DNA from: Psychroserpens sp. SPM9 | GTDB lineage: Bacteria; Bacteroidota; Bacteroidia; Flavobacteriales; Flavobacteriaceae | NCBI RefSeq assembly: GCF_025153525.1 | Contig: NZ_JANZNR010000008.1 | Location: forward strand, 124,001-188,000 | DNA length: 64,000 bases | Direction: 5' to 3' | Part shown: positions 43,832-52,555 of the stretch, piece by piece | Numbering within the stretch: position 1 is the first letter of the stretch | Layout of the letters: every line of letters starts with the position of its first letter | The notes under the pieces: generated by a model | Databases searched by the model: none | Seen by the model: the letters and a program-made list of their open reading frames with translations, nothing else | Told to the model about the DNA's origin: nothing | Position numbers and translations under genes: made by a program

Positions 43832-44530
43832 ATGACATCTAACTCTAAAACGTTCCTAATGCAATCCATGTGGTTTTTTGATGATGTCAACCTGTTTAAG
43901 GTGCTTTGTCCTCATAAATTCAAAGCCTATAAAAACGATCACGATTTTGATGCCTACAAGAAAAAAGACTACATCTACTTTGAAGACGACTCAGCCAATA
44001 AAGTATACCTTATTGAAAAAGGAAAAGTGAAAATTGGTTATTACACTGATGCAGGTGATGAAGTTGTCAAAGCCATTTTGTCTAGTGGAGAGTTGTTTGG
44101 AGAGAAAGCCATTCTTGGTGATAATAAGCGTGATGAATTTGCTCAATCCATAGATAATAAAACGTCTATTTGTCCCATAGGAGTCTCAACAATGCATGAC
44201 TTAATGCGAGACAATCAAACCTTTAGCTTTAAGGTGTATAAGTTTATCGGATTTAAATTTAAAAAGTTAGAACGCCGACTCCAGTTACTTTTATTTAAAG
44301 ATACCAAAACACGACTTGTAGAGTTTCTAGATGAATTGTGTTCCGATTATGGTTACGACTGTCAGAAAACAGGAGATCATGTGATTAAACATCCCTACAC
44401 CCAAAAAGATATGGCTTCTTTAATTGGCACCTCCAGATCAACGCTCAATATTCTTCTCAATGAACTCAAAGAAGAAAATTACCTCAATTTCAATAGAAAA
44501 GAAATTAGAATATTAAAAAAAATCGCTTAG
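43832..44530 (+). CDS. Crp/Fnr family transcriptional regulator
   Basis: 232 residues. The cyclic-nucleotide-binding-type beta roll has VYLIEKGKVKIGYYTDAGDEVVKAILSSGELFGEKAIL. A dimerisation helix follows, and the HTH is YTQKDMASLIGTSRSTLNILLNELKEE with wing FNRKEIRIL. A second in-frame ATG lies 10 codons in (MQSMWFFDDV), so the exact start is uncertain. No Fe-S cysteine cluster of the Fnr type is seen. Targets unknown. Confidence 0.92.
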   Translation: MTSNSKTFLMQSMWFFDDVNLFKVLCPHKFKAYKNDHDFDAYKKKDYIYFEDDSANKVYLIEKGKVKIGYYTDAGDEVVKAILSSGELFGEKAILGDNKRDEFAQSIDNKTSICPIGVSTMHDLMRDNQTFSFKVYKFIGFKFKKLERRLQLLLFKDTKTRLVEFLDELCSDYGYDCQKTGDHVIKHPYTQKDMASLIGTSRSTLNILLNELKEENYLNFNRKEIRILKKIA

Positions 44531-44602
44531 TGTTAGCTAGCTAACATTTTATGAAGCTGTGACCTTATAATTTTGAAGCATAAATTTTAAAATTATAAAG
44601 CG

Positions 44603-45484
44603 ATGATTAAAAAAATGTTTTTAGCTGTATTGGCAACAGGAATGTTAGCCACAGCATGTAGTAGTGATGACGATAACGGAAGCAATCCTACAAACTCAGA
44701 ATTAATTCTTAACCTAAGCGGATTAGAAGCGCTTGGTGATGATTTTGTCTACGAAGGCTGGATTATTGTCGATGGTGCTCCGGTTTCTACAGGAACTTTT
44801 TCAAGTGTTACATTTCCACAAACCTTTTCAGTGAATACGGCACAATTAAACAGTGCCACAACATTTGTACTGTCTATCGAACCAGCAGTTGATCCAGATC
44901 CTGCACCTGCCGCTACAAAAATTTTAGCAGGCGATTTTTCAGGAAACTCAGCTAGTGTAGATTCTAATGGTATTGTTGCCAATTTTAGTGCTTCCACAGG
45001 AACTTACATTCTGGCAACACCAACCGATACCGATGATACTAATGAAGAAAGTGGTGTTTGGTTTTTAGACAATTCAAGTGGAAGTGCTGTGACTGGCTTA
45101 GATTTACCAACCTTAACAGAGGGCTGGGTTTATGAAGGCTGGGCGGTTATAGACGGAACACCAATTAGCACAGGAACTTTTACCGATCCTTCGTCTGCCG
45201 ATACTAATGCTGCAACATCAATGTTTAAAGGTGATGCCAACAACGGACCAAACTATCCTGGTGAGGATTATTTACAAAATGCTCCAGCAGGAATGACATT
45301 TCCAACAGATTTAAGAGGTCAAACGATTGTGATTTCTGTAGAACCTAGTCCAGATAACAGTGCCATGCCATTTACTTTTAAACCGCTAGCAAATATGGTG
45401 CCTGCTGATGCGATGACCCATACGGCACTTTCTCTAGGAACTGGTCCTGTGACTGTAATTTCTGGATCTGTGACACGAAACTAA
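44603..45484 (+). CDS. Lipoprotein with two anti-sigma-K-like (RskA-type) repeats
   Basis: 293 residues with lipobox TAC (Cys19) and a Ser/Asp linker. Two similar halves: YEGWIIVDGAPVSTGTF...LSIEPAVDPDPAPAATKILAGDF and YEGWAVIDGTPISTGTF...ISVEPSPDNS. The phrases SVEP/SIEPA and ILAGDFSGNSA recall the extracytoplasmic domain of anti-sigma-K factors, but there is no TM helix or cytosolic anti-sigma part, so it is more likely a stand-alone surface lipoprotein. Function unknown. Confidence 0.65.
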   Translation: MIKKMFLAVLATGMLATACSSDDDNGSNPTNSELILNLSGLEALGDDFVYEGWIIVDGAPVSTGTFSSVTFPQTFSVNTAQLNSATTFVLSIEPAVDPDPAPAATKILAGDFSGNSASVDSNGIVANFSASTGTYILATPTDTDDTNEESGVWFLDNSSGSAVTGLDLPTLTEGWVYEGWAVIDGTPISTGTFTDPSSADTNAATSMFKGDANNGPNYPGEDYLQNAPAGMTFPTDLRGQTIVISVEPSPDNSAMPFTFKPLANMVPADAMTHTALSLGTGPVTVISGSVTRN

Positions 45485-45578
45485 TTTAGGGATTAGTAGT
45501 ATACAACATTTAGAGTTTTTGTTGTTAGATTTGAAACGTATTGCCGACTATGGTGATACGTTTCTTATTTTTATACCT

Positions 45579-46157
45579 ATGGCAAAATCCAAAAGATCAA
45601 AAATATATAACCTCATTTTTATAATTGTTATTGTTTTGCTGATTATACCACAAACGCGACAGCCGATTCAGGTTGTATTGAATAAAGGACTTGCGATGGT
45701 TGTAAAACCTTCGGTAATTGATACTTCGGAACGGATTCAGCTAAAAAACTATAACTGGCAATTGAAAAATTTAAACGGAACTGATTTTAATTTTTCTGCT
45801 GCGGAAGGGAAAGTGGTTGTCCTAAATTTCTGGGCGACTTGGTGTCCGCCTTGTATTGCCGAAATGCCAAGCTTAGAAAAACTGTATCAAGATTATAGCT
45901 CTAATGACGATGTTGTATTTTTATTTGTGTCAAATGAAGACAGTGATAAACTTCATAAATTTATGATGGATAAAGTCTACAACTTTCCTGTGTATCAACC
46001 GTTGACGCCATATCCTTCAGAATTTAAGGTGTCTTCCATTCCGAGAACGTTTATTATTGACAAAAATGGAGCGATTGTGATTGATAAGTCTGGTGCAGCC
46101 GACTGGCATAGTGATAAGGTTATCAATACGATAGATGAATTGCTTAAAGCGTTTTAA
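45579..46157 (+). CDS. TlpA-like thioredoxin-fold protein, membrane-anchored
   Basis: 192 residues from the ATG at 45579; a longer frame opens with TTG at 45519 but lacks a plausible N-terminus. An anchor helix (about 10-25) precedes the periplasmic thioredoxin domain with VVLNFWATWCPPCIAEMPSL (CPPC active site) and the cis-Pro loop SSIPRTFIIDKNG. It probably reduces periplasmic disulfides or serves cytochrome maturation. Its 3' end overlaps crtY by 14 bp, convergent. Confidence 0.9.
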   Translation: MAKSKRSKIYNLIFIIVIVLLIIPQTRQPIQVVLNKGLAMVVKPSVIDTSERIQLKNYNWQLKNLNGTDFNFSAAEGKVVVLNFWATWCPPCIAEMPSLEKLYQDYSSNDDVVFLFVSNEDSDKLHKFMMDKVYNFPVYQPLTPYPSEFKVSSIPRTFIIDKNGAIVIDKSGAADWHSDKVINTIDELLKAF

Positions 46158-47289
46158 AAAAGGCTTTGATAAACGACCAGGAAAAAAGAGAGGTCATAAT
46201 TTTAAATTCTTCAGCAAATGATGACTCTTCATCTAAAAACCGAAACATGGTCTGTACCGAATTTTTATCATAAAATTGCTGAAAAATCCATTCGCCTTTG
46301 TGGTTTTCATCTTTTAAGACTTTAAGAAATACCTTGTCATAAAACTTGTATTTTCTTCGGAACAATCCATGAGATGGTAAACGTCCCGCTTTTAAATTTT
46401 CAATAATGAGCGCTACTTTTTTTTCAGTGTGTTTAAATGAATAGCCAGTAGACCCTTTTACCCATCCGCCACCAGTTCCAATTTTAGTAATGTTTTGAGT
46501 ATTAAACTTTCCGAAGTTAAAGTTCGTCATAGGAATCTGTCCTGTTTCAGTTTCTATAATCGTGTAGTTGTCAATCTTCAAATAGTCTTTAATATAGGTT
46601 TTGATATAGTCATCATAGACTGCGTCATCAACTATATGCTCAGTAAAATAGGTGAACTCTACTAAGGCTTCTCTTTTCGAAAAGGGTAACACATAAGTGA
46701 AGTTGGTTTGCTTAGCATCTTTTAAACGGTAATCCATCATCGTAAAATGGTCATCATCAAAAGTATCCTTATCGGTTTGTATTACCCAACCTTTAAAATG
46801 TTGAATAATTGATATGCTATTTGTTTTTTCTTCTGAAAATGCCTTAGGGACGCGACTATCAAATACATGTCTTGCTGTATAAGAATTTGTTTCGGTAGTA
46901 ACGGTCACTTGTTGCTCTTCGGAAACAGCAATCACACGATCAACAATACGATGAATATTAGGTTGCTGACGGAGTTTTGCTTTAGCTTCCGTGTAAAAAT
47001 CAATAGCACGAATGGTATTATAGGTATAGGGATTTAGGTGTAAATCAATGTTCTTTTTAGAAGTTTTTACGGAAGCTTTGCTCCAGGATTTATAGATGAT
47101 AGCATCCCATTGCGAAGGTTTCTTTTCCCAGAAACTCCAGGTTTTATCATTGGTGTTTTTTTCAGAAGGATCAATAAGCGCAATTTGTTTGTCTTTAAAA
47201 AAAGGATCTGCAGCTAGTTTTAAAGCCAGTTGAAAGCCCGCTAAACCATTTCCTATAATGATATAATCGAAATGGGAAAACTTAGTCAT
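46144..47289 (-). CDS. crtY: Lycopene beta-cyclase
   Basis: 381 residues, the CrtY-type flavoprotein cyclase. The N-terminal dinucleotide motif YIIIGNGLAGFQLALKL is followed by the family motif KTWSFWEKKPSQWD and, further on, YVLPFSKREALVEFTYF and GTGGGWVKGSTGYSF. It closes both ends of lycopene to beta-ionone rings, giving beta-carotene at the membrane. Last gene of the crtI-crtB-crtZ-crtY operon; 15 bp after crtZ. Confidence 0.95.
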   Translation of the reverse strand: MTKFSHFDYIIIGNGLAGFQLALKLAADPFFKDKQIALIDPSEKNTNDKTWSFWEKKPSQWDAIIYKSWSKASVKTSKKNIDLHLNPYTYNTIRAIDFYTEAKAKLRQQPNIHRIVDRVIAVSEEQQVTVTTETNSYTARHVFDSRVPKAFSEEKTNSISIIQHFKGWVIQTDKDTFDDDHFTMMDYRLKDAKQTNFTYVLPFSKREALVEFTYFTEHIVDDAVYDDYIKTYIKDYLKIDNYTIIETETGQIPMTNFNFGKFNTQNITKIGTGGGWVKGSTGYSFKHTEKKVALIIENLKAGRLPSHGLFRRKYKFYDKVFLKVLKDENHKGEWIFQQFYDKNSVQTMFRFLDEESSFAEEFKIMTSLFSWSFIKAFFKTL

Positions 47290-47304
47290 AGGATAGAAAT
47301 ACTA

Positions 47305-47754
47305 CTATTTTTTAAAGTATTTGAAAGGTACGAAAAGCATCCCAAAACACTCGCCTCTATCTTTTCCTAAGTGTTTGTGGTGAATTTTATGGGCTCGTCT
47401 CACACCTTTGGCATACCAGTTATTGGCATTTCGGAAGAGTTTAAACCGCTGATGAATAAAAATATCATGAACCACAAAATAGGTCGCACCATAAGCCATA
47501 ATACCCAGTGCAATTGGTAAACAATACCAAACATCTTCATAACTCCATAAGTAAAAGCAAGTCATACTTACAATGGCATAAAATATAAAAAAGGCATCGT
47601 TACGTTCAAACCAGCTATCGTGATCTTTAAGATGATGGTCTTTATGCAGGCTCCATAAAAAACCGTGCATCACATATTTATGGGTAAACCACGCCATAAA
47701 TTCCATGATACAGAACACACCTAAAAAAATAAGAATCCAATATAACGTATGCAT
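47305..47754 (-). CDS. crtZ: Beta-carotene 3-hydroxylase
   Basis: 149 residues, four TM segments and the diiron histidine clusters of the fatty-acid hydroxylase superfamily: HKYVMHG, HKDHHLKDH, HDIFIHQRF and RAHKIHHKHLG. It adds hydroxyls to both rings of beta-carotene to give zeaxanthin. It sits between crtB (5 bp upstream) and crtY. Confidence 0.96.
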   Translation of the reverse strand: MHTLYWILIFLGVFCIMEFMAWFTHKYVMHGFLWSLHKDHHLKDHDSWFERNDAFFIFYAIVSMTCFYLWSYEDVWYCLPIALGIMAYGATYFVVHDIFIHQRFKLFRNANNWYAKGVRRAHKIHHKHLGKDRGECFGMLFVPFKYFKK

Positions 47755-47759
47755 GCGAT

Positions 47760-48599
47760 TTACATTAAATTAAGTTGATATTTGACATAACTTCTGGTAA
47801 GCAGCTCAAATTTTTTGTAGTTAGGCACTCTAATTCGGGTGGATTTAATCTCTAAAGCAGGTGTTTTTTTGAGTTTTTTGAGTAACTGACTGTAATATCT
47901 GTAAGCCATAAAGACACCAAATTTGGCTTCTATTGGTAATTTTTTAATGCCTTGTAAGCCCTTGTTAAAATCATTTTCAATGTCTGTGATAATGGCTTGC
48001 TTTGAGTTTTCATCTAACTGACTTAGATCGGTGTTTGGGAAATACGACCGACTTAAATCTTCATAATCTGCTTTTAAATCTCTGAGGAAATTTACCTTTT
48101 GAAAGGCAGAACCTAAACTCATTGCTGAGTCTTTTAGTGCATCATATTTATCTTGGTCGCCTTTTACAAAAACCTTCAAACACATGAGTCCGACAACATC
48201 GGCAGATCCATAAATGTATTGTTTGTATTCTTCAGTGGTTAAGTAATTCTGTTTATGTAAATCTAAACGCATACTTTTCATGAACGCGTCAACCAGGCTT
48301 TTATCAATGCTGTATTTATGATAAGTTTCTTGAAACGAATTTAAGATTGGGTTTAAACTTATTTTATGCTGAAGAGCTAATTCTAAATCTTTTGAAAAAT
48401 TATCGAATAAAAGTTCTTTGTTATAATCATGAAAACTATCAACAATTTCATCTGCAAATCTTACAAACCCATAAATATTATAAATATCCTGACGAATGGA
48501 GTTGGATAGCATTTTGGTAGCCAATGAAAACGAGGTGCTATACGACTTGGTAACAGTCTTACTGCATTGGTTCGAAACGGAGTCAAAAATAGCTTTCAT
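47760..48599 (-). CDS. crtB: Phytoene synthase
   Basis: 279 residues. The two aspartate-rich substrate motifs are FVRFADEIVDSFHD and NFLRDLKADYEDLSRSYFP, both intact. The opening SYSTSFSLATKML is also typical. It condenses two geranylgeranyl diphosphates into phytoene. It begins 1 bp after the crtI stop, so translation is coupled. Confidence 0.97.
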   Translation of the reverse strand: MKAIFDSVSNQCSKTVTKSYSTSFSLATKMLSNSIRQDIYNIYGFVRFADEIVDSFHDYNKELLFDNFSKDLELALQHKISLNPILNSFQETYHKYSIDKSLVDAFMKSMRLDLHKQNYLTTEEYKQYIYGSADVVGLMCLKVFVKGDQDKYDALKDSAMSLGSAFQKVNFLRDLKADYEDLSRSYFPNTDLSQLDENSKQAIITDIENDFNKGLQGIKKLPIEAKFGVFMAYRYYSQLLKKLKKTPALEIKSTRIRVPNYKKFELLTRSYVKYQLNLM

Positions 48600-48600
48600 A

Positions 48601-50067
48601 TTAATTGCTGTGGTGTTTTTTAATGAGTTCTGCCACTAATTTTCCTGAAATTAGAGAAGGCGGAACTCCTGGTCCTGGAACCGTTAATTGTCCTGTGAAA
48701 TATAAATTACTGACCTTTTTACTTTTTAATTTGGGTCTCAAAAATGCAGTTTGTAAGAGCGTGTTAGCCATTCCGTAGGCATTTCCTTTGTACGAGTTAT
48801 AATCGTTGATAAAATCGTTGACACAAAAGGACTCTTTAAATATAATATTTTTTTTGACGCTTTGAGAGGTGAGATTTTCAAATCGGTCAATTATTTTGTT
48901 AAAATAAAGCGCTCTTAATTCTGGAGTATCTTCTAAACCTGGAGCAAGCGGAATTAAAAAAATGCCAGCTTCTTTTCCAGCAGGTGCAGCATGATCATCT
49001 GTAATAGAAGGAAAGCTCGCATAAAACAAAGGGTTTTCAGGCCACTTAGGTGTATCGTAAATAGCTTTGGCATGCACCTCAAAGTCAACATCAAAAAATA
49101 AGGTATGATGATTAACATTTTTTAGTTTTTTATCAAAACCAACATAGAATAACAAGGAAGAAGGCGCAAAAGTTTTTTTCTCCCAGTAATTTTGTGAGTA
49201 CTGTACATAGTTGGCGTCTAAGAGTGTTTCGGTATGATGGTAATCGGCACCACTCAAAATAATATCGCTTTTATAATTAATTCCATTTGTGACTATTGCA
49301 ACGGCTTTACCATTATCTACGATAATTTTATCGATAGAGTTTTCTGTTTTTATGATCACACCTAAACTTTTGGCTAAAGCTTCAATAGCCAGAATGACTT
49401 GATACATCCCTTTTTTTGGATGAAATGTGCCAATTCCGAAATCGGCATAATTCATAAAGCTATAAAAGGAGGGTGTGTGATCTGGTTTAGCGCCTAAAAA
49501 AAGTACCGGAAACTCAAGAATCATGGCAAGTCTCTCATTTTTAAAGGCCTTTCTAACATCTTTTTTAATCGTGCTAAAAAACTGTCCGATTTTTTTCATG
49601 GTGACAGGCGTGACCAATTCAAAAGGCGATACACCAGGTCTGTATACTAAATCTTTGATGGCTACATCGTAGTTGTTTTGAGCATTTTTAATGAATTTTA
49701 GAAGTTGTTTGGAGCTTCCGGGTTCTTCCTTTTCAAAAGCAATGCAAATTTTTTCTAAGGTATCTTCAATGGTGATATAATCGTCTTTTCCGAAGTAAAC
49801 ACTATAAGCCGGGTTGAGTTTTTCGAGTGTGTAATACGTTTCTGGAGTGGTATTGAAATCGGCAAAAAAGCGTTCAAATACATCTGGCATCCAATACCAT
49901 GTTGGACCAATATCGAAGGTAAAACCTTCTTTTTTTAGCTGTCTTGCGCGACCACCAACCGTTTTGTTTTTTTCAAATATGGTGACCTCATAACCATCAC
50001 GTGCAAGGTAGCAAGAAGCAGCGAGTGCCGAAAAACCAGATCCAATTATTGAGATACGTTGTTTCAT
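48601..50067 (-). CDS. crtI: Phytoene desaturase
   Basis: 488 residues. FAD-binding start RISIIGSGFSALAASCYLARDGYEVTIFEKN (slightly altered GxGxxA), GGRARQLKKEGFTFDIGPTWYWMPDVF next, and the C-terminal signature LYFTGQLTVPGPGVPPSLISGKLVAELI. It makes the four desaturations from phytoene to lycopene. It is the first enzyme gene of the carotenoid operon; its promoter contains an inverted repeat shared with the regulator gene upstream. Confidence 0.97.
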   Translation of the reverse strand: MKQRISIIGSGFSALAASCYLARDGYEVTIFEKNKTVGGRARQLKKEGFTFDIGPTWYWMPDVFERFFADFNTTPETYYTLEKLNPAYSVYFGKDDYITIEDTLEKICIAFEKEEPGSSKQLLKFIKNAQNNYDVAIKDLVYRPGVSPFELVTPVTMKKIGQFFSTIKKDVRKAFKNERLAMILEFPVLFLGAKPDHTPSFYSFMNYADFGIGTFHPKKGMYQVILAIEALAKSLGVIIKTENSIDKIIVDNGKAVAIVTNGINYKSDIILSGADYHHTETLLDANYVQYSQNYWEKKTFAPSSLLFYVGFDKKLKNVNHHTLFFDVDFEVHAKAIYDTPKWPENPLFYASFPSITDDHAAPAGKEAGIFLIPLAPGLEDTPELRALYFNKIIDRFENLTSQSVKKNIIFKESFCVNDFINDYNSYKGNAYGMANTLLQTAFLRPKLKSKKVSNLYFTGQLTVPGPGVPPSLISGKLVAELIKKHHSN

Positions 50068-50097
50068 TGTTTAACAAATATATAAAAAAGTTAAACA
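50068..50097 (-). promoter_or_regulatory. crtI promoter with overlapping operator (CarH-like site)
   Basis: Inverted repeat TGTTTAAC (50068-50075), 14 bp, GTTAAACA (50090-50097), half-site centres 22 bp apart. The minus-strand -7 box TATATTTG (50082-50075) lies inside it, so a bound protein would block RNA polymerase. The half-site GTTAAACA recurs at the regulator gene's own promoter. Confidence 0.65.
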
Positions 50098-50120
50098 AAA
50101 TTAACTTTCGTAGATATAAT

Positions 50121-51020
50121 TTAGAGTTTTTTAACTAAGCTTTCAATACTATCAAATGTTGCTATATGTTTTGGAAGTGATTTTAGATTGGCTTCTTTTA
50201 GTATTCTTCCGAGAACCCATAGTTTTGTTTTTGGGTAAGTGAGTATCGTTTCAGAAAAGCTATTGAGGTAATCATTAATACAATCTTTATCAGGTTTAAC
50301 CGTAAAATAGGATATAAAAGTAATAGCATCGTGATGTTCTAAAACATCAATTAAGCTTGTAATAGGAACACTTTGCCCCAGATAAATGCTTTGATGGCCT
50401 CTGGCTATAATTTCATAGTTCAACATCATTAGTCCGAGTTCATGCACTTCATTGTCTGGAAGAAATAATACAAATTCCTTTTTAGCTTTACTTTGATTTT
50501 GAGCTTGAATAATTTCAGTATTCACTAAGATTTTTTGACGAATTAAAGTCGTAGCAAAATGTTCATGAGCAGGCGTAATCGTATCAGTTTGCCAGAGCAT
50601 TCCAATTTCAGAAAGCAAAGGAATAAAATCCTGATAGAAAATATCGGTAAACGATTTTTCTTTTTCCAAACTGGTATAAGTGTCGTAAAACAGCTTTTGG
50701 TCAAAGTTAATCATCGCAAGCTTAAATGTACTCAACGTATGACTGTTAGTTACATCTTTTTGGGCAACATCTCTAACAAGGTCTTGAATTTCTGAACTTT
50801 CAATAGCTGCTATTTTAGAAATTTTGTAACCATTATTGTTAAGGTAACTAATGTTGAGCAGTTTTTGAAGATTGCTTAAGCTGTAATATCTTATATTGGT
50901 GTCAGTTCGTTCTGGTTCCAGCAAGTTGTATCTTTTTTCCCAAATTCTAATGGTGTGTGCCTTGATACCTGAGAGGTTTTCAAGATCTTTAATACTAAAT
51001 CTACTTTTAATATTGTTCAT
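50121..51020 (-). CDS. carH: CarH/LitR-like B12-dependent MerR photoreceptor regulator
   Basis: 299 residues from the ATG at 51020 (an upstream in-frame ATG at 51044 is less likely, because it would sit on the putative operator). A MerR HTH (IKDLENLSGIKAHTIRIWEKRYNLLEPERTDTNIRYYS) is followed by a four-helix domain with Trp143-x9-Glu153-His154 and a cobalamin fold with Glu191-x-His193-x-x-Gly196. These are the adenosylcobalamin light-sensor signatures. In the dark it should repress the crt operon; light destroys the B12 adduct and frees the promoter. The role here is inferred. Confidence 0.82.
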   Translation of the reverse strand: MNNIKSRFSIKDLENLSGIKAHTIRIWEKRYNLLEPERTDTNIRYYSLSNLQKLLNISYLNNNGYKISKIAAIESSEIQDLVRDVAQKDVTNSHTLSTFKLAMINFDQKLFYDTYTSLEKEKSFTDIFYQDFIPLLSEIGMLWQTDTITPAHEHFATTLIRQKILVNTEIIQAQNQSKAKKEFVLFLPDNEVHELGLMMLNYEIIARGHQSIYLGQSVPITSLIDVLEHHDAITFISYFTVKPDKDCINDYLNSFSETILTYPKTKLWVLGRILKEANLKSLPKHIATFDSIESLVKKL

Positions 51021-51024
51021 ATTT

Positions 51025-51043
51025 AGTTTAAAAAGGTTAAACA
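51025..51043 (-). promoter_or_regulatory. Putative autoregulatory operator of the CarH-like gene
   Basis: Half-site GTTAAACA at 51036-51043 is identical to that at crtI. An imperfect inverted partner AGTTTAAA is at 51025-51032, with centres 11 bp apart, half the spacing at crtI. It abuts the ATG. Confidence 0.5.
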
Positions 51044-51143
51044 AAAATAAGCTTTTTTTGAACTTGAACTAAAATTTAGGTTTTTTTTAATAGCAGGAAA
51101 AGCGAGCTTGTTGTATTTGGTGAAGTATGAATTAAAAATAATG

Positions 51144-51227
51144 TGCGCACGAGAAGACTCGAACTTCCACGGACTAATGTCCACTAACCCCTCAAGCTAG
51201 CGCGTCTACCAATTCCGCCACGTGCGC
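51144..51227 (-). tRNA. tRNA-Leu (GAG)
   Basis: 84-nt cloverleaf: acceptor GCGCACG paired with CGTGCGC, anticodon stem CTAGC/GTTAG and loop TTGAGGG with anticodon GAG (codons CTC/CTT), a variable arm of leucine type and TTCGAGT T-loop. Discriminator A at 51144; CCA is not encoded. Confidence 0.96.
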
Positions 51228-51282
51228 ATTATTTCAGTAAAGATAAAAAAAAAGTTAAGCGAGTGCTTAACGATTTTATTTG

Positions 51283-51355
51283 TGACCAGTCTGGGGCTCG
51301 AACCCAGGACCCTCTCCTTAAAAGGGAGATGCTCTACCAACTGAGCTAACTGGTC
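51283..51355 (-). tRNA. tRNA-Lys (UUU)
   Basis: 73-nt cloverleaf: acceptor GACCAGT/ACTGGTC, D arm AGCTCAGTTGGTAGAGC, anticodon stem TCTCC/GGAGA, loop CTTTTAA with anticodon TTT, T arm GGGTTCGAGCCC. Discriminator A; CCA is not encoded. It lies 55 bp upstream of tRNA-Leu and is likely cotranscribed with it. Confidence 0.97.
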
Positions 51356-51484
51356 AATAAGTTTCTCTAACGAGGGTGCAAATATAAAACGTTTAATTAA
51401 TATTCCAAACCTATTATTAGATAATTTTTTGTTTTTTTGTCATTAAATATCTTATGTTTTTAATAATCAATTTATAAGGAGAAA

Positions 51485-52003
51485 ATGATATTATTTTTAG
51501 TTGGATATATGGGGTCAGGAAAATCGTTAATCGGGCGACAATTAGCTGAGGTTTTGAATTATAATTACATGGATTTTGATGATTATATAGAACAAAATGA
51601 AAACGCGACAATAAAAACGATTTTTGAAACTAAAGGCGAGATTTATTTTAGAAAGGCTGAAAGTAATTATCTGCAATCGGTTTTAAACTTAGACAACACC
51701 GTGATTTCTCTTGGAGGCGGAACGCCTTGTTATGGTCGTAATATGGAACAACTTATAATGGCTAATGACGCTCTATGTATTTACCTGAAGGCGACGATAC
51801 CAACTTTAGTAGATCGTTTGTTTGATGAAAGATCTAAGCGTCCATTAATTTCCCATATTGCTTCAAAAGACGTGTTGAGTGAATTTATAGGTAAACATTT
51901 ATTTGAAAGAGCTCCTTTTTATGAACAGTCGCAATTACAGATAAAAACTGATGATAAATCGGTAAGTACTATTGTTGAAGAATTACTACTACAACTATTT
52001 TAA
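51485..52003 (+). CDS. aroK: Shikimate kinase
   Basis: 172 residues. Walker A GYMGSGKS, the nucleoside/shikimate motif MDFDDYIEQ, GEIYFRKAES and the shikimate-binding glycine loop SLGGGTPCY, plus LID arginines in DERSKRPL. It phosphorylates shikimate on the chorismate pathway to aromatic amino acids. Its 3' end overlaps the convergent PRTase gene by 9 bp. Confidence 0.96.
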   Translation: MILFLVGYMGSGKSLIGRQLAEVLNYNYMDFDDYIEQNENATIKTIFETKGEIYFRKAESNYLQSVLNLDNTVISLGGGTPCYGRNMEQLIMANDALCIYLKATIPTLVDRLFDERSKRPLISHIASKDVLSEFIGKHLFERAPFYEQSQLQIKTDDKSVSTIVEELLLQLF

Positions 52004-52519
52004 ATAAGCTTCTTGTGTTTTTCCGGTTAAGATAATTTCTACATGCTCATTTAGCGAGGTCGATAGTGAAATCCCTTTAAAATCTGCTTTCACAGGGTAT
52101 TTTTTGTGGTTTCTATTGACTAATACAGCTGTTTTGAATTGTTTTAACGGAACATCTAAAAAGTGTTTTACACCATAAATTAATGTACTTCCCGAATTTA
52201 AAACATCATCAATAAGTACTATAGATTTATTGGTATACTCCTCCTGATCTAGTGAAGTTGTAATGGGTGATAACGGATTTTTCTTATCTATAGTCACCTT
52301 ACATAATATAGGTTTTAAGTCAGAAATTTTCTCAAGATTAAGTTTGAGTTTTTTAGCAAGAATATAGCCATTACTTTCTATACCAGCTAAAATGATCTCC
52401 TTTTCATAAACATTGCTTTCATAAATCTGGTAGGCAATACGTCTGATTTTATGTTGAATTTCCTGATGATTAAGAATTATATTTTTAGGAATGCTCATTG
52501 GTGATTTTGATTTTTTCAA
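51995..52519 (-). CDS. Phosphoribosyltransferase (PyrR-like type I PRTase)
   Basis: 174 residues (or 167 if the second ATG at 52498 is used). The PRPP-binding loop SIVLIDDVLNSGSTLIYG is intact, and IILAGIESNGYILAKKL forms the hood region. The family is shared by PyrR regulators and salvage enzymes; with no pyr operon here I leave the substrate open. It lies directly downstream of an S4 RNA-binding protein gene on the same strand. Confidence 0.85.
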   Translation of the reverse strand: MKKSKSPMSIPKNIILNHQEIQHKIRRIAYQIYESNVYEKEIILAGIESNGYILAKKLKLNLEKISDLKPILCKVTIDKKNPLSPITTSLDQEEYTNKSIVLIDDVLNSGSTLIYGVKHFLDVPLKQFKTAVLVNRNHKKYPVKADFKGISLSTSLNEHVEIILTGKTQEAYLK

Positions 52520-52555
52520 AGATAAAAAAGAGTTTTCTTAAACACTCTTTAAATT

